Below are positions 1 to 8,456 of a stretch of DNA of 41,153 nt, one piece after another. The translations under genes and the position numbers were made by a program. The notes under the pieces were generated by a model. That model was not told the origin of the DNA, did no database searches, and was given only the letters and a program-made list of their open reading frames with translations. The number at the start of each line of letters is the position of its first letter. Positions within the stretch are counted from its first letter, which is position 1. Location of the stretch: contig DGZP01000099.1 of assembly GCA_002398565.1 (NCBI GenBank), positions 31,227 through 72,379 of the forward strand, read 5' to 3'. This stretch comes from Proteiniphilum sp. UBA4977 (GTDB lineage: Bacteria > Bacteroidota > Bacteroidia > Bacteroidales > Dysgonomonadaceae).

Positions 1-121
1 TCCCTGTGTGCTTTTTTTACTCTTCACGGAGATGGTTTCACGGTAAGACATATCTTCTACCTCTAATTTCTGCCGTGGCTAAAATTAGTGGCCAAACTTT
101 TTATTTCTCAAAAAAATATGC

Positions 122-129
122 TACATTTG
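122..129 (+). promoter_or_regulatory. -7 box of the tRNA-Cys promoter
   Basis: TACATTTG matches the Bacteroidetes primary-sigma -7 consensus TAnnTTTG and lies 20 bases before the tRNA. I see no clear TTTG -33 element at the usual 19-20 bp distance, so this is a partial match. Confidence 0.55.
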
Positions 130-149
130 CAACCGCTTTACGCAAGCAG

Positions 150-220
150 GGTACCTTGGCCGAGTGGTTAGGCGCCGGTCTGCAAAACCGTTTACGGCGG
201 TTCGAATCCGCCAGGTACCT
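150..220 (+). tRNA. tRNA-Cys (anticodon GCA)
   Basis: The ends pair as a perfect 7-bp acceptor stem (GGTACCT at 150-156, AGGTACC at 213-219), with discriminator T at 220. The T arm is GGCGG-TTCGAAT-CCGCC (196-212). The anticodon loop CTGCAAA carries GCA at 182-184. The CCA tail is not encoded. The gene is 71 bases, normal for tRNA-Cys. The outermost base pair of the anticodon stem appears mismatched. Confidence 0.95.
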
Positions 221-286
221 CTGAATGAAAAAATCCCAGCACTGTTTCGTTTAATGGTGGTGGGTATTTTATTGCTATGTAATGGC

Positions 287-658
287 TTATGAATGCCCGT
301 CGTAGTTTGGAGTACTGGTGTCCGGTTCATCATCAGCATCTTCACTGCCAGTCTTGCGTTCCTTTTTTAATGTGTCAGCAATCTTGCCTAAATTTTCTTT
401 CCATGATTCGGAAACAGTTGCAAAGAAGCTGACGGCACTTTCTTTGACTATATCCCATTTGTTGTCGGCAATGTTTTCATACTCCTCTAATTTGGAGGAT
501 AAGTTGTCCCGGATACCTTTCAAATTATCAAGACGTTCCCTATATCCCTCTCTGGCATCCTCTGCAATTTCACCTGCCTTGTCTTCCAATCCTGAGATAT
601 AATCAGCCAATTCATTCAGGACATCATTCGTTTTTTGTTTGAATTCTTCTTTCTTCAT
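287..658 (-). CDS. Small charged helical protein, function unknown
   Basis: This 123-residue protein is rich in Lys, Glu and Asp. It reads as nearly continuous amphipathic helix through about residue 100, with a likely coiled coil over residues 5-60, followed by a disordered acidic tail (about 101-123). It has no signal peptide and no strong membrane segment; one mildly hydrophobic stretch (SAVSFFATV) lies around residue 75. It resembles the loose group of small helical stress-type proteins found in Bacteroidetes, but I cannot name a family. It faces away from adk, with about 205 bases between them. The ATG start is the only good one. No TAnnTTTG box is obvious upstream, so its expression signal is unclear. 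Confidence 0.75.
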   Translation of the reverse strand: MKKEEFKQKTNDVLNELADYISGLEDKAGEIAEDAREGYRERLDNLKGIRDNLSSKLEEYENIADNKWDIVKESAVSFFATVSESWKENLGKIADTLKKERKTGSEDADDEPDTSTPNYDGHS

Positions 659-833
659 TGTATAGGATGTTTATATTCAACTTCAATGAATAAACATTTT
701 GTATGACGATTGGTTCAACAGGTAATTGGTTTGACAAACAGCAAGGAAACAATGGGGATAATTAAATCCCGAAAATTTGCAGCTAAACGTGGAATAGATA
801 TCACAGGAAGTCCGCAAAACGGAGGAAAATATG

Positions 834-841
834 TATCTTTG
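834..841 (+). promoter_or_regulatory. -7 box of the adk operon promoter
   Basis: TATCTTTG fits TAnnTTTG and lies 22 bases upstream of the adk ATG. The -33 region has no TTG at the expected spacing. It probably drives adk-obgE-pgeF. Confidence 0.5.
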
Positions 842-863
842 AAGCTTAATTCAGAAAGTAAAA

Positions 864-1439
864 ATGTTGAATGTAGTAATTTTTGGCGCTCCCGGATCTG
901 GCAAGGGAACCCAGAGTGAGAAGTTGATAGAGAAATACGGTTTAAGTCATGTTTCTACCGGAGATTTATTACGGGCTGAAATGAAAGTTAAATCGCAATT
1001 GGGACAGATGGCTGAATCCTACATGTCCAGGGGACAGCTTGTTCCCGACGACGTGGTGGTTGGCATGCTTGAAGGGTTGATTAAAAAAAACAACCATGTG
1101 AAGGGGTTTATTTTTGATGGCTTTCCCAGGACACTTGCGCAGGGTAAAGCACTGGATGCCATGTTGGTGAAATATGATGAGAAGGTAAATGTGGTGCTTA
1201 GTCTGGAGGTGGAGGATGAAGAGCTTATTGCGCGGCTGCTGAAGCGGGGAGAAATCTCCGGACGGTCAGATGACAACAAGGAAACCATCGAATCCCGTCT
1301 TCGGGTATACTATGACCAGACGGCCCCATTGAAGGATTTTTACCGCGAACAGGGGAAACTGGTAAGAATACCCGGTCAGGGCTCTGTGGATGAGATTTTT
1401 GCATCGATGGAAGCCGTTGTGGACCGGATAATCGTTTAG
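864..1439 (+). CDS. adk: Adenylate kinase
   Basis: This enzyme catalyses the reversible reaction ATP + AMP = 2 ADP in the cytoplasm. The 191-residue protein starts with the P-loop GAPGSGKGT (residues 8-16). It then shows the AMP-binding signature STGDLLRAE and the FDGFPRT motif (about residues 84-90). The LID region (RGEISGRSDDN) is short and lacks the four zinc-binding cysteines seen in long-LID enzymes, as is usual for Bacteroidetes. The length fits the short bacterial form. It lies 3 bases upstream of obgE and the two are surely cotranscribed. The ATG at 864 begins directly at the conserved beta strand, so the start is secure. Confidence 0.97.
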   Translation: MLNVVIFGAPGSGKGTQSEKLIEKYGLSHVSTGDLLRAEMKVKSQLGQMAESYMSRGQLVPDDVVVGMLEGLIKKNNHVKGFIFDGFPRTLAQGKALDAMLVKYDEKVNVVLSLEVEDEELIARLLKRGEISGRSDDNKETIESRLRVYYDQTAPLKDFYREQGKLVRIPGQGSVDEIFASMEAVVDRIIV

Positions 1440-1442
1440 TGA

Positions 1443-2591
1443 ATGGCTGAAACAAATTTCGTTGATTACGTAAAGATATTTTGTCGCTCAGGAAAGGGTG
1501 GTCGCGGTTCCGCGCACTTCCGCAGGGAAAAATATATACCGAAAGGAGGACCTGACGGCGGTGACGGCGGTGATGGCGGTAACATTGTCCTGCGAGGTAA
1601 CCGAAACTACTGGACATTGCTTCATCTGCGCTATCAGCGACATATTTTCGCCGGCCATGGTGAGGGTGGTTCCAAGGCACAGCGTTCCGGCAAAAAAGGA
1701 GAAAGCAAGATCATCGAAGTGCCCTGCGGTACTGTTGCGTATGACGCACATACGGGGGAGTATCTGTGCGACATCACTGACGACGGACAGGAAGTGGTTC
1801 TTCTGAAGGGGGGACGCGGTGGCCTGGGAAATCAGCACTTCAAGACAGCCACCAACCAGGCGCCACGTTATGCACAGCCCGGGGAGCCACATGAAGAACG
1901 TTGGGTGATTCTGGAGTTGAAACTTCTGGCAGATGTGGGCTTGGTGGGCTTTCCTAATGCAGGAAAGTCGACTCTCCTTTCGGTTGTATCCGCTGCAAAA
2001 CCCAAAATCGCAAATTATCCATTCACCACACTCGAACCCAACCTGGGCATTGTTGGCTACCGCGATGGGAAATCGTTTGTAATGGCCGATATCCCCGGTA
2101 TTATTGAAGGGGCGAGCGAAGGAAAAGGCTTAGGCTTACGTTTTTTGCGGCATATTGAACGGAATTCGTTGTTACTTTTTGTGGTACCTTCCGACAGCGA
2201 CGACATAAGAAATGAGTATGGTATTTTGCTGCGTGAACTAAAATTATATAATCCGGAATTGCTGGATAAAAGGCATCTTCTTGCCATTTCGAAATCAGAC
2301 ATGCTCGATGATGAACTCATGGATGAGATTAGAAAGGATCTGCCTGCCATTCCGTATGTCTTTATTTCGTCGGTCACCGGATACGGTATACCCCTGTTAA
2401 AGGATTTATTGTGGCGTGAACTAAATTCTGAAGATTCCATTCCCGTAGCAGCTTCCCGGCATACATTGGTTCACAGAAACCTCGATCTTTCTTCATTAGA
2501 GTTTGATCCGGAAGAGGAGTTCTTTGGTGACGAAGATGCCGAATCCGACGCGGAGGATAATGATGATTTTTCTGAAGAAGAAGATATCTAA
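1443..2591 (+). CDS. obgE: Obg family GTPase (ribosome assembly)
   Basis: This essential GTPase works in late 50S ribosome assembly and growth control. The N-terminal glycine-rich Obg fold spans about residues 4-160 and includes the repeated DGGDGGDGGN stretch. The G domain follows, with P-loop GFPNAGKST, G3 motif DIPGI and a G4-type SKSD in place of NKxD. The C-terminus is a long acidic tail rich in Asp and Glu (about residues 355-382), in place of the OCT domain of some Gram-positive Obg proteins. The length of 382 residues is normal for Bacteroidetes. It sits 3 bases after adk and 8 bases before pgeF. Confidence 0.97.
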   Translation: MAETNFVDYVKIFCRSGKGGRGSAHFRREKYIPKGGPDGGDGGDGGNIVLRGNRNYWTLLHLRYQRHIFAGHGEGGSKAQRSGKKGESKIIEVPCGTVAYDAHTGEYLCDITDDGQEVVLLKGGRGGLGNQHFKTATNQAPRYAQPGEPHEERWVILELKLLADVGLVGFPNAGKSTLLSVVSAAKPKIANYPFTTLEPNLGIVGYRDGKSFVMADIPGIIEGASEGKGLGLRFLRHIERNSLLLFVVPSDSDDIRNEYGILLRELKLYNPELLDKRHLLAISKSDMLDDELMDEIRKDLPAIPYVFISSVTGYGIPLLKDLLWRELNSEDSIPVAASRHTLVHRNLDLSSLEFDPEEEFFGDEDAESDAEDNDDFSEEEDI

Positions 2592-2599
2592 GATCCGTT

Positions 2600-3421
2600 A
2601 TGAAACAGCATCCACAATATCGTAATCTATTGCAGTTTGGTCTGTTGAGTCAGGAGAAAGAGATTGAGCATTTTTCCACCACCCGCTCCGGGGGAGTGAG
2701 CAACGGTACCTATGCTTCATTCAACATGGGTAATTTTTCCGACGATAATCCGGTAAACATCTATGAAAACCGTCGGATTCTTGCACGCATGTTGTACATG
2801 GAGATGGAGCAGTTTATTATTCCCCATCAGACACATGGCACGCGGGTATTGGTTATCGATGACTCTTTCCTCGCATTGGACCAGGCAGCTGCCATTGAAA
2901 CAATGTATGGTGTGGATGCAACCATCACTTCTAAAAAAGGTTTTTTCCTTTGTGCTACAACTGCCGACTGTATCCCGATTATTCTTTTCGATAAAAAGAG
3001 AGAAATCATCGCGGCCATTCATGCTGGATGGAAAGGTACCCAGGGCCGGATCGTGGAAAGAACAGTTGCAGAAATGAGCCATCGGTATAACTCTTCGCCT
3101 GCGGATATCGTTGCCGGAATAGGACCGGGTATCAGCCAGTTACATTACGAAGTAGGCAGTGAAGTAGTCGAAGCTTTCGTCCGGGAGGGTTTTGATTTTT
3201 CTGATAGGGCGGTGGCATTCCGAAAGAACCCATCCTCGAAGTGGCATCTCGATCTGAAGGAAATAAACCGTAGGGAGTTGCTTCGGTTGGGAGTAATTGG
3301 GGAAAATATTGAAAAGAGTGACCTTTGTACCTTTGAGAGAGAAGAACTTTTTTTCTCTGCACGACGTCAAACGGAGCATTCCGGCAGAATGCTTACCGGC
3401 ATCATGATGAAAATAAAATAA
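2600..3421 (+). CDS. pgeF: PgeF/YfiH family purine nucleoside phosphorylase / peptidoglycan editing factor
   Basis: A 273-residue member of the YfiH (Cu-oxidase_4, formerly 'laccase domain') family. Characterised members act as peptidoglycan editing factors or as broad purine nucleoside phosphorylases/adenosine deaminases. The metal-site signatures are visible: HQTHG near residue 77, TTADCIP near 119-125, and AIHAGWKGT near 140, giving the His, Cys and His ligands. GIGPGI follows. It is the third gene of the adk-obgE-pgeF operon and ends just before a strong terminator. The exact physiological reaction cannot be decided from sequence. Confidence 0.93.
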   Translation: MKQHPQYRNLLQFGLLSQEKEIEHFSTTRSGGVSNGTYASFNMGNFSDDNPVNIYENRRILARMLYMEMEQFIIPHQTHGTRVLVIDDSFLALDQAAAIETMYGVDATITSKKGFFLCATTADCIPIILFDKKREIIAAIHAGWKGTQGRIVERTVAEMSHRYNSSPADIVAGIGPGISQLHYEVGSEVVEAFVREGFDFSDRAVAFRKNPSSKWHLDLKEINRRELLRLGVIGENIEKSDLCTFEREELFFSARRQTEHSGRMLTGIMMKIK

Positions 3422-3453
3422 AAAAGGATGTAACCATGCGATTACATCCTTTT
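3422..3453. terminator. Bidirectional intrinsic terminator between pgeF and sod
   Basis: A perfect 12-bp stem (AAAAGGATGTAA at 3422-3433, TTACATCCTTTT at 3442-3453) encloses an 8-base loop. A/T-rich flanks on both sides suit it to ending both converging genes. Confidence 0.85.
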
Positions 3454-3498
3454 CCTTTTAAAGTGACTTACAACATCCTGCCGGATGATTGCTTTCAA

Positions 3499-4188
3499 TT
3501 AATAACGTGCACTTACAACGTCCCAATCGATGATCTTCCATAATTCTTTCAGGTGGTCGGCACGGCGATTCTGGTAGTCGAGGTAATAGGAATGTTCCCA
3601 TACGTCGAAGCCCAGGATCGGGGTCAATCCTTTGGTAATCGGATTGCCGGCGTTACTCTCTTTTTCGATGGAGAGTTTACCGCTCCCGTCTTTTGCAAGC
3701 CATACCCATCCTGAACCAAACACAGAAGTCCCGGCAGCATTAAACTCTTCTTTAAACTTTTCGAACGAACCATACTGAGCGTTGATGGCACCTGCCAAAG
3801 CTCCTTTGGGTTCACCGCCCCCCCCCTTTTTGAAAGAGGTAAAGTAAAGGTTATGATTGTAAATCTGGCCCGCATTATTGAAGATGGCGCCATCACTTTC
3901 TTTTACAACTGTCTCAAGATCCGCGTCGGCAAATTTAGTGTCTACAACCAGCTTATTCAAATTGTCCACGTAAGCCTGGTGATGTTTTCCGTAATGGAGT
4001 TCAACCGTTTGTTTACTGATAACCGGCTCCAAAGCGTCGGTTGCATAAGGTAAAGCTACTTTCTCAAATTTCATATTTACACTGTTTTTAGTATTGTTAT
4101 TTTTATTATCTTTCGCATTCGAATAACCGCAGCTGATTACTGAGAATGCCAATATTCCGATCAAAAGGGCTGAATGAATCTTTTTCAT
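3499..4188 (-). CDS. sodB: Fe/Mn superoxide dismutase with predicted lipoprotein signal
   Basis: It converts superoxide to H2O2 and O2. The catalytic domain (residues 39-229) resembles Bacteroides SodB. Metal ligands are H65 (in ELHYGKHH), H112 (in NHNLYF), D195 and H199 (in DVWEHSYYLDYQNRRADH). G107-Q108 before the second His and the SNA motif at 178-180 look iron-type or cambialistic. Unusually, the frame extends upstream as a classic lipoprotein signal: basic MKK, a hydrophobic core, then VISC with Cys20, followed by an Asn/Lys-rich linker to residue 38. An internal Met39 could give a cytosolic form, but the intact signal peptide argues for the longer product at the envelope. A run of eight Gs lies in the coding strand. 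Confidence 0.95.
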   Translation of the reverse strand: MKKIHSALLIGILAFSVISCGYSNAKDNKNNNTKNSVNMKFEKVALPYATDALEPVISKQTVELHYGKHHQAYVDNLNKLVVDTKFADADLETVVKESDGAIFNNAGQIYNHNLYFTSFKKGGGGEPKGALAGAINAQYGSFEKFKEEFNAAGTSVFGSGWVWLAKDGSGKLSIEKESNAGNPITKGLTPILGFDVWEHSYYLDYQNRRADHLKELWKIIDWDVVSARY

Positions 4189-4297
4189 TTTCCAATTTTT
4201 TTGTTGTTTATTAATAACGAAAAGGATCCCTTATTTGTTCGATTTTTTTTAGTGGTATAAATTTAAAAAGGTCATAAAATATCTCCTTAAAGAAATG

Positions 4298-4331
4298 TCA
4301 ACAGCCTGACTGCTGAAGGTCAGGCTGTTGA
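4298..4331 (-). terminator. Intrinsic terminator after ftsH
   Basis: A perfect 13-bp stem (TCAACAGCCTGAC at 4298-4310, GTCAGGCTGTTGA at 4319-4331) with an 8-base loop lies 50 bases past the ftsH stop. On the minus strand it is followed by a T-rich stretch (CATTTCTTTAAG). Confidence 0.75.
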
Positions 4332-4380
4332 TTGAACGTGCGGTGTATTATTGCTTTACTCTATCATTGTTTTATAAAAT

Positions 4381-6426
4381 TTATTCGGGGTTTTTCTCCT
4401 CCGTATCAAGGAAGACATTGTCTACGGGATGTTCCGGCTTGGAAGGTATTTTCTTGTCTTCCTCACTCTCTTTTTTGTGATCCAGAATTTCCTGTGAGCG
4501 CGATACCCACATACGTTTACCGAAGATATGTTCCAGGTCGTCGGCATAAATGATCTCCTTTTCCAGAAGAATCCCGGCCAACTGGTTGTGACCCTCTGCT
4601 TTCTCCGTGAGAATCTTTTTTGCCCTTTCATATTGTTGGGCAATCATCACCTTCACTTCGGTATCGATGAGTTCAGCCGTATCTTCACTGTAAGGTTTAG
4701 AGAAGCTGTATTCTTGCCCCGATGAATCGTAGTAACTCAGATTTGGCAGCTTTTCACTCATGCCCATGTAGGTTATCATGGCGTAAGCCTGCTTGGTAAC
4801 CCGTTCCAGGTCGTTCATCGCCCCGGATGAAATCTGTCCGATAAACACCTCCTCTGCAGCGCGGCCTCCCAGTAAGGCACACATCTCATCGAGCATTTGC
4901 TCCTTCGTGGTGATCTGCCGCTCTTCGGGCAGGTACCAGGCTGCACCCAATGCCTTTCCGCGTGGTACGATCGTTACTTTCACCAGGGGGTTGGCATGTT
5001 CCAGGAACCAGCTCAGCGTGGCATGTCCTGCCTCGTGAATGGCGATCGACTTCTTCTCGTTTTGGGTAATGATTTTATTCTTTTTTTCCAGTCCGCCCAC
5101 AATGCGGTCCACAGCATTCATGAAATCATCTTTCTGCACAAACTTTTTTTTCTTGCGAGCAGCTATCAATGCCGCTTCATTGCATACATTCGCGATGTCG
5201 GCACCTGAGAATCCAGGTGTCTGGCGGGCAAGAAAGTCTACATTGATTGATTCATCTATTTTGATGGGTCTCAGATGTACTTTAAATATTTCCTTACGGT
5301 CGTTCAAGTCAGGCAGTTCCACATAAATCTGCCGGTCGAAACGCCCTGCGCGCATCAGTGCCTTATCCAGCACATCGGCCCGGTTTGTCGCGGCCAGAAT
5401 GATCACGCCACTGTTTGAGCCAAAGCCGTCCATTTCTGTAAGCAGCTGGTTCAGTGTGTTCTCCCGCTCGTCGTTTGAACCGAAGTTTGTATTTTTACCA
5501 CGTGCACGGCCTACCGCATCAATTTCATCGATAAAGACAATACAGGGCGCTTTTTCTTTCGCCTGACGGAAGAGGTCCCGCACGCGTGAAGCGCCTACTC
5601 CGACAAACATTTCCACGAAGTCTGATCCTGAGATGGAGAAAAAGGGAACATTTGCTTCTCCCGCCACTGCTTTTGCAAGCAATGTCTTTCCTGTCCCGGG
5701 AGGTCCTACCAGTAGTGCTCCTTTTGGGATTTTTCCACCCAGATTGGTATAGTTGTTGGGGTTCTTCAAAAACTCCACGATCTCCTGTACTTCTTCTTTA
5801 GCTTCGGAGAGGCCGGCTACATCCCTGAATGTCACCTTCTGGCTGGAGTCTTTGTCAAAGAGTTGTGCCTTCGACTTTCCCACGCTGAAGACACCTCCAC
5901 TTCCGCCTGCGGCACCGCCTTGCATCCTACGCATCATCCATATCCAGAATACAATAAGCAGGATGAATGGCGCAAAAGTAAGCAGGATACCCCACATCTC
6001 GGACGTGGTATTAAAACTCACCCCGATGTCATAGTTTTTTTCTGTCTTTACCTTGTCGATGAATTCGGAAATCGCATCGGCGGAGGATCCTTCCACTTGA
6101 ATTACAGGCATTTTCCCCACACGGCCGGCATCGTCACCGAAAATATAAGGAACAGACTCTTCCCTTACAACCGCCTCTGCCGTTCCCTTATTGCTGTATA
6201 TTACGATACTTTGTACCCTGTTGTCATATACATATTGTTGAAAGTCAGACCATTTTATCTCCTTTACGGTGCTGTCCTGACCAAAAAACCACATGCCCAT
6301 CAATATAGCAAGAGCTACGGCATAAATCCAATAGGGATTAAATGGCCGTTTGGGGTTGTTTCCTCCCATGATTGGACGTAAGGTGGGTTGTTTGTCCTGT
6401 TTGCTGTCCTTTTTTGTATTACTCAT
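4381..6426 (-). CDS. ftsH: ATP-dependent zinc metalloprotease FtsH
   Basis: This membrane-anchored AAA+ protease degrades misfolded membrane proteins and regulatory proteins. The 681-residue form starts at the ATG at 6426 (MSNTKKD). An in-frame TTG at 6504 would add 26 unlikely residues. Transmembrane helix 1 is near residues 32-50, an extracytoplasmic domain follows, and helix 2 is near 145-165. The AAA domain shows Walker A GPPGTGKT, Walker B IVFIDEID and the second region of homology ATNRADVLD. The zinc site HEAGH lies in the C-terminal protease domain. It is downstream of rsfS on the same strand, a common Bacteroidetes arrangement, and is followed by a terminator. Confidence 0.97.
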   Translation of the reverse strand: MSNTKKDSKQDKQPTLRPIMGGNNPKRPFNPYWIYAVALAILMGMWFFGQDSTVKEIKWSDFQQYVYDNRVQSIVIYSNKGTAEAVVREESVPYIFGDDAGRVGKMPVIQVEGSSADAISEFIDKVKTEKNYDIGVSFNTTSEMWGILLTFAPFILLIVFWIWMMRRMQGGAAGGSGGVFSVGKSKAQLFDKDSSQKVTFRDVAGLSEAKEEVQEIVEFLKNPNNYTNLGGKIPKGALLVGPPGTGKTLLAKAVAGEANVPFFSISGSDFVEMFVGVGASRVRDLFRQAKEKAPCIVFIDEIDAVGRARGKNTNFGSNDERENTLNQLLTEMDGFGSNSGVIILAATNRADVLDKALMRAGRFDRQIYVELPDLNDRKEIFKVHLRPIKIDESINVDFLARQTPGFSGADIANVCNEAALIAARKKKKFVQKDDFMNAVDRIVGGLEKKNKIITQNEKKSIAIHEAGHATLSWFLEHANPLVKVTIVPRGKALGAAWYLPEERQITTKEQMLDEMCALLGGRAAEEVFIGQISSGAMNDLERVTKQAYAMITYMGMSEKLPNLSYYDSSGQEYSFSKPYSEDTAELIDTEVKVMIAQQYERAKKILTEKAEGHNQLAGILLEKEIIYADDLEHIFGKRMWVSRSQEILDHKKESEEDKKIPSKPEHPVDNVFLDTEEKNPE

Positions 6427-6523
6427 TTGTTGTTGTCTCTGTTGCAAGGTTTTGTAGAAGCGATCTCTTTTATTTTGAGAACCATTGTGAAATATTAGTA
6501 ACAATTCTTCAGAGAATTAGTTT

Positions 6524-6880
6524 TTATAATGAAGGAATCTGTTCAGACAGGGCATCCTCCCAAAGTGTATCAATATTGTAGAAAGCGCGGAGCTCGGGGA
6601 GAAAGATATGCACAATCACGTTCCCGTAGTCCATTCCGATCCATTCGGCCTGTTGTTGCCCGTGTACCCGTATAGGGTTTTCCCTCGTATTTTTCTTCAC
6701 AATTTCTTCAATGGATCCGGCCAGTGCAGATACCTGTGTAGGACTGTTTCCTTCACATATCACAAAATAATCGCAGATGGTGCCCGATATTCCTTTCAGT
6801 TCAATTGCGCTGATATTTTTTCCTTTTTTTTCCTGAATTCCTTCAATGATACTTTGCAACAGTTCGTTTTTTTCTATCAT
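6524..6880 (-). CDS. rsfS: Ribosome silencing factor RsfS
   Basis: A 118-residue member of the RsfS/Iojap (DUF143) family. It binds uL14 on the 50S subunit and blocks subunit joining when nutrients are short. Diagnostic stretches are DYFVICEGNS near residues 37-46, the SPTQV turn, the VHG..QAEWIGMDYG block and VIVHIFLPELRAFYNIDTLW. The length is typical. It lies upstream of ftsH on the same strand, probably in one transcript. A TATCTTTG box on the minus strand lies about 27 bases before the ATG. Confidence 0.95.
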   Translation of the reverse strand: MIEKNELLQSIIEGIQEKKGKNISAIELKGISGTICDYFVICEGNSPTQVSALAGSIEEIVKKNTRENPIRVHGQQQAEWIGMDYGNVIVHIFLPELRAFYNIDTLWEDALSEQIPSL

Positions 6881-6906
6881 TCTTTGTTTTAAGAGAGTTA
6901 ATAATA

Positions 6907-6914
6907 CAAAGATA
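6907..6914 (-). promoter_or_regulatory. -7 box for rsfS-ftsH
   Basis: Minus-strand TATCTTTG fits TAnnTTTG just upstream of the rsfS start. No clear -33 TTG is visible at the usual spacing. Confidence 0.5.
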
Positions 6915-7019
6915 GGTCCTTTTTTTAAAATTGATGATAAAAAGAGTCAACCTCTCTTCTTTTATGTAGCATAGAACAAAAACAGTGCCAAAAAAGTGGG
7001 AAGTCTGAATAAATTATAG

Positions 7020-8378
7020 TCATGCAAAGAAAAGGCTTGCGATGAGAGTGAATGCCAGTCCGCAAGCAGAGATGATTGATTCCATCACCGTCCAGCTCTG
7101 AAGTGTTTGTCTCTCATTCATCCCCAGATATTTTCCTACCAACCAAAAGCCGCTGTCATTTACATGGGAGAGCATGGTCGCTCCTGATGCAATAGCAATA
7201 ACAATCAGCGCCCGTTGCGGATCACTTAGTTCAAAAGTATTGATGATGGGTGCTACCAGGCTGGCTGCAGTAATCATGGCTACCGTGGCCGACCCTTGCG
7301 TGATTCTCACCGCAGCAGCGATAATCCAGGCAAGTATTATCGGAGGTAAAGAGGAATACATCATTGATTCGGCTATTACCTGTCCTGCGCCGCTGTCGAT
7401 CAGCACCTGTTTCAGTACACCGCCAGCTCCGGTGATCAGTATAATGATTCCGGCCGGACCCAATGCTTTTGTACTTAACTCCAGCACCTTCTGTTTGCCC
7501 ATACCTCTTTTTATACAAAGGAAGTAGGTGGCGGTTAAAGTGGCAATAATCAGCGCTGTGAATGGATGGCCGATAAACTCAATAATATCTGTCCATACGC
7601 CCGGAGTGATCATTTCTTTTGAAACGGCCATGGTTGTAAAGGTATTAAGGAGGATCAGGATGAGCGGAATTACAATGACGACCACAACAAGCCGGAAAGA
7701 GGGATGATTGTGCTGACCCGGTTCCCGCTGCTGTATATCGATACCCTCGGGCGGTAGAAGTTTTATTTTTCCAGATATGTATCTCCCGAAGAGGGGTCCT
7801 GCAATGATGGCTGTGGGGACTCCCAGGATGAATCCCAATAATATAACCCATCCCAGTTGAACACCGATGATGTCGGCCACCGCTACGGGACCCGGTGTAG
7901 GAGGAATGAAGCTGTGCGTTACAGCCAATCCGGCAAGCAAGGGAATGGCATAATACAACAAAGAACGTTTTGTGTCACGTGATAAAGCATACACAATGGG
8001 TATCAGGATAATAAAGCCCACGTCGAAGAAAACCGGAATACCCACAATAAAACCTGTAAGGACCATAGCCCATGGAGCACGTTCTTTGCCAAACTTCTTT
8101 AGCAGGTAATCAGCCAGAGATTCTGCCCCGCCCGAGCTTTCCAGCATTTGGCCGAAAATGGCTCCCAAACCTACTACTGTTGCCACAAAACCAAGGGTTC
8201 CGGCCATTCCTTCCTGAATAGAACGAGATACATCGCGAAGCGGCATACCGGTAAGCACACCCACATAAATGGAGGTAAGCAGCAATGCGATAAATGCACT
8301 GACTTTAAGTTTCAGTACCATGAAGAGGAGTATCAGTACTGCCGACAGAACGATAAGAAGGATGGAAAGGGTTGGCAT
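7020..8378 (-). CDS. gntP: GntP-family gluconate:H+ symporter
   Basis: A 452-residue inner-membrane permease of the GntP family, which imports gluconate and related sugar acids with protons. The protein is almost entirely hydrophobic, with roughly 12-14 predicted helices. Recognisable family stretches are the N-terminal LKLKVSAFIALLL, GMAGTLGFVATVVGLGAIFGQMLE, SFIPPTPGPVA (residues about 156-166), GGVLKQVLIDSG and HVNDSGFW near residues 406-413. The next gene upstream on the same strand is the DUF1080 lipoprotein, but a terminator stands between them, so it likely has its own promoter. The true substrate (gluconate, another aldonate or a keto-acid) cannot be told from sequence. Confidence 0.93.
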   Translation of the reverse strand: MPTLSILLIVLSAVLILLFMVLKLKVSAFIALLLTSIYVGVLTGMPLRDVSRSIQEGMAGTLGFVATVVGLGAIFGQMLESSGGAESLADYLLKKFGKERAPWAMVLTGFIVGIPVFFDVGFIILIPIVYALSRDTKRSLLYYAIPLLAGLAVTHSFIPPTPGPVAVADIIGVQLGWVILLGFILGVPTAIIAGPLFGRYISGKIKLLPPEGIDIQQREPGQHNHPSFRLVVVVIVIPLILILLNTFTTMAVSKEMITPGVWTDIIEFIGHPFTALIIATLTATYFLCIKRGMGKQKVLELSTKALGPAGIIILITGAGGVLKQVLIDSGAGQVIAESMMYSSLPPIILAWIIAAAVRITQGSATVAMITAASLVAPIINTFELSDPQRALIVIAIASGATMLSHVNDSGFWLVGKYLGMNERQTLQSWTVMESIISACGLAFTLIASLFFA

Positions 8379-8392
8379 GCGGATTAAAAAAT

Positions 8393-8427
8393 AAACCCAC
8401 CGGCAAAACAGAGTTTCAGGTGGGTTT
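8393..8427 (-). terminator. Intrinsic terminator after the DUF1080 gene
   Basis: A 9-bp stem (AAACCCACC at 8393-8401, GGTGGGTTT at 8419-8427) is followed on the minus strand by ATTTTTTAATCC. It lies 30 bases past the DUF1080 stop and before the gntP start. Confidence 0.85.
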
Positions 8428-8456
8428 TCAGAACGATCATATTTTTGTCTGGTTCA

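Noticed and set aside
72..110. Possible terminator before tRNA-Cys (CTAA/TTAG stem followed by T-rich DNA)
   Set aside because: The stem is only about 4 bp and imperfect. Too weak to call.
6..224. 72-codon ORF at the left end
   Set aside because: It runs through the whole tRNA-Cys gene and has no protein-like features or ribosome-binding site.
710..919. 69-codon ORF before adk
   Set aside because: It overlaps the adk start in another frame and crosses the adk -7 box. No recognisable protein.
5863..6381. 172-codon ORF opposite ftsH
   Set aside because: Antisense shadow of the well-supported ftsH frame.
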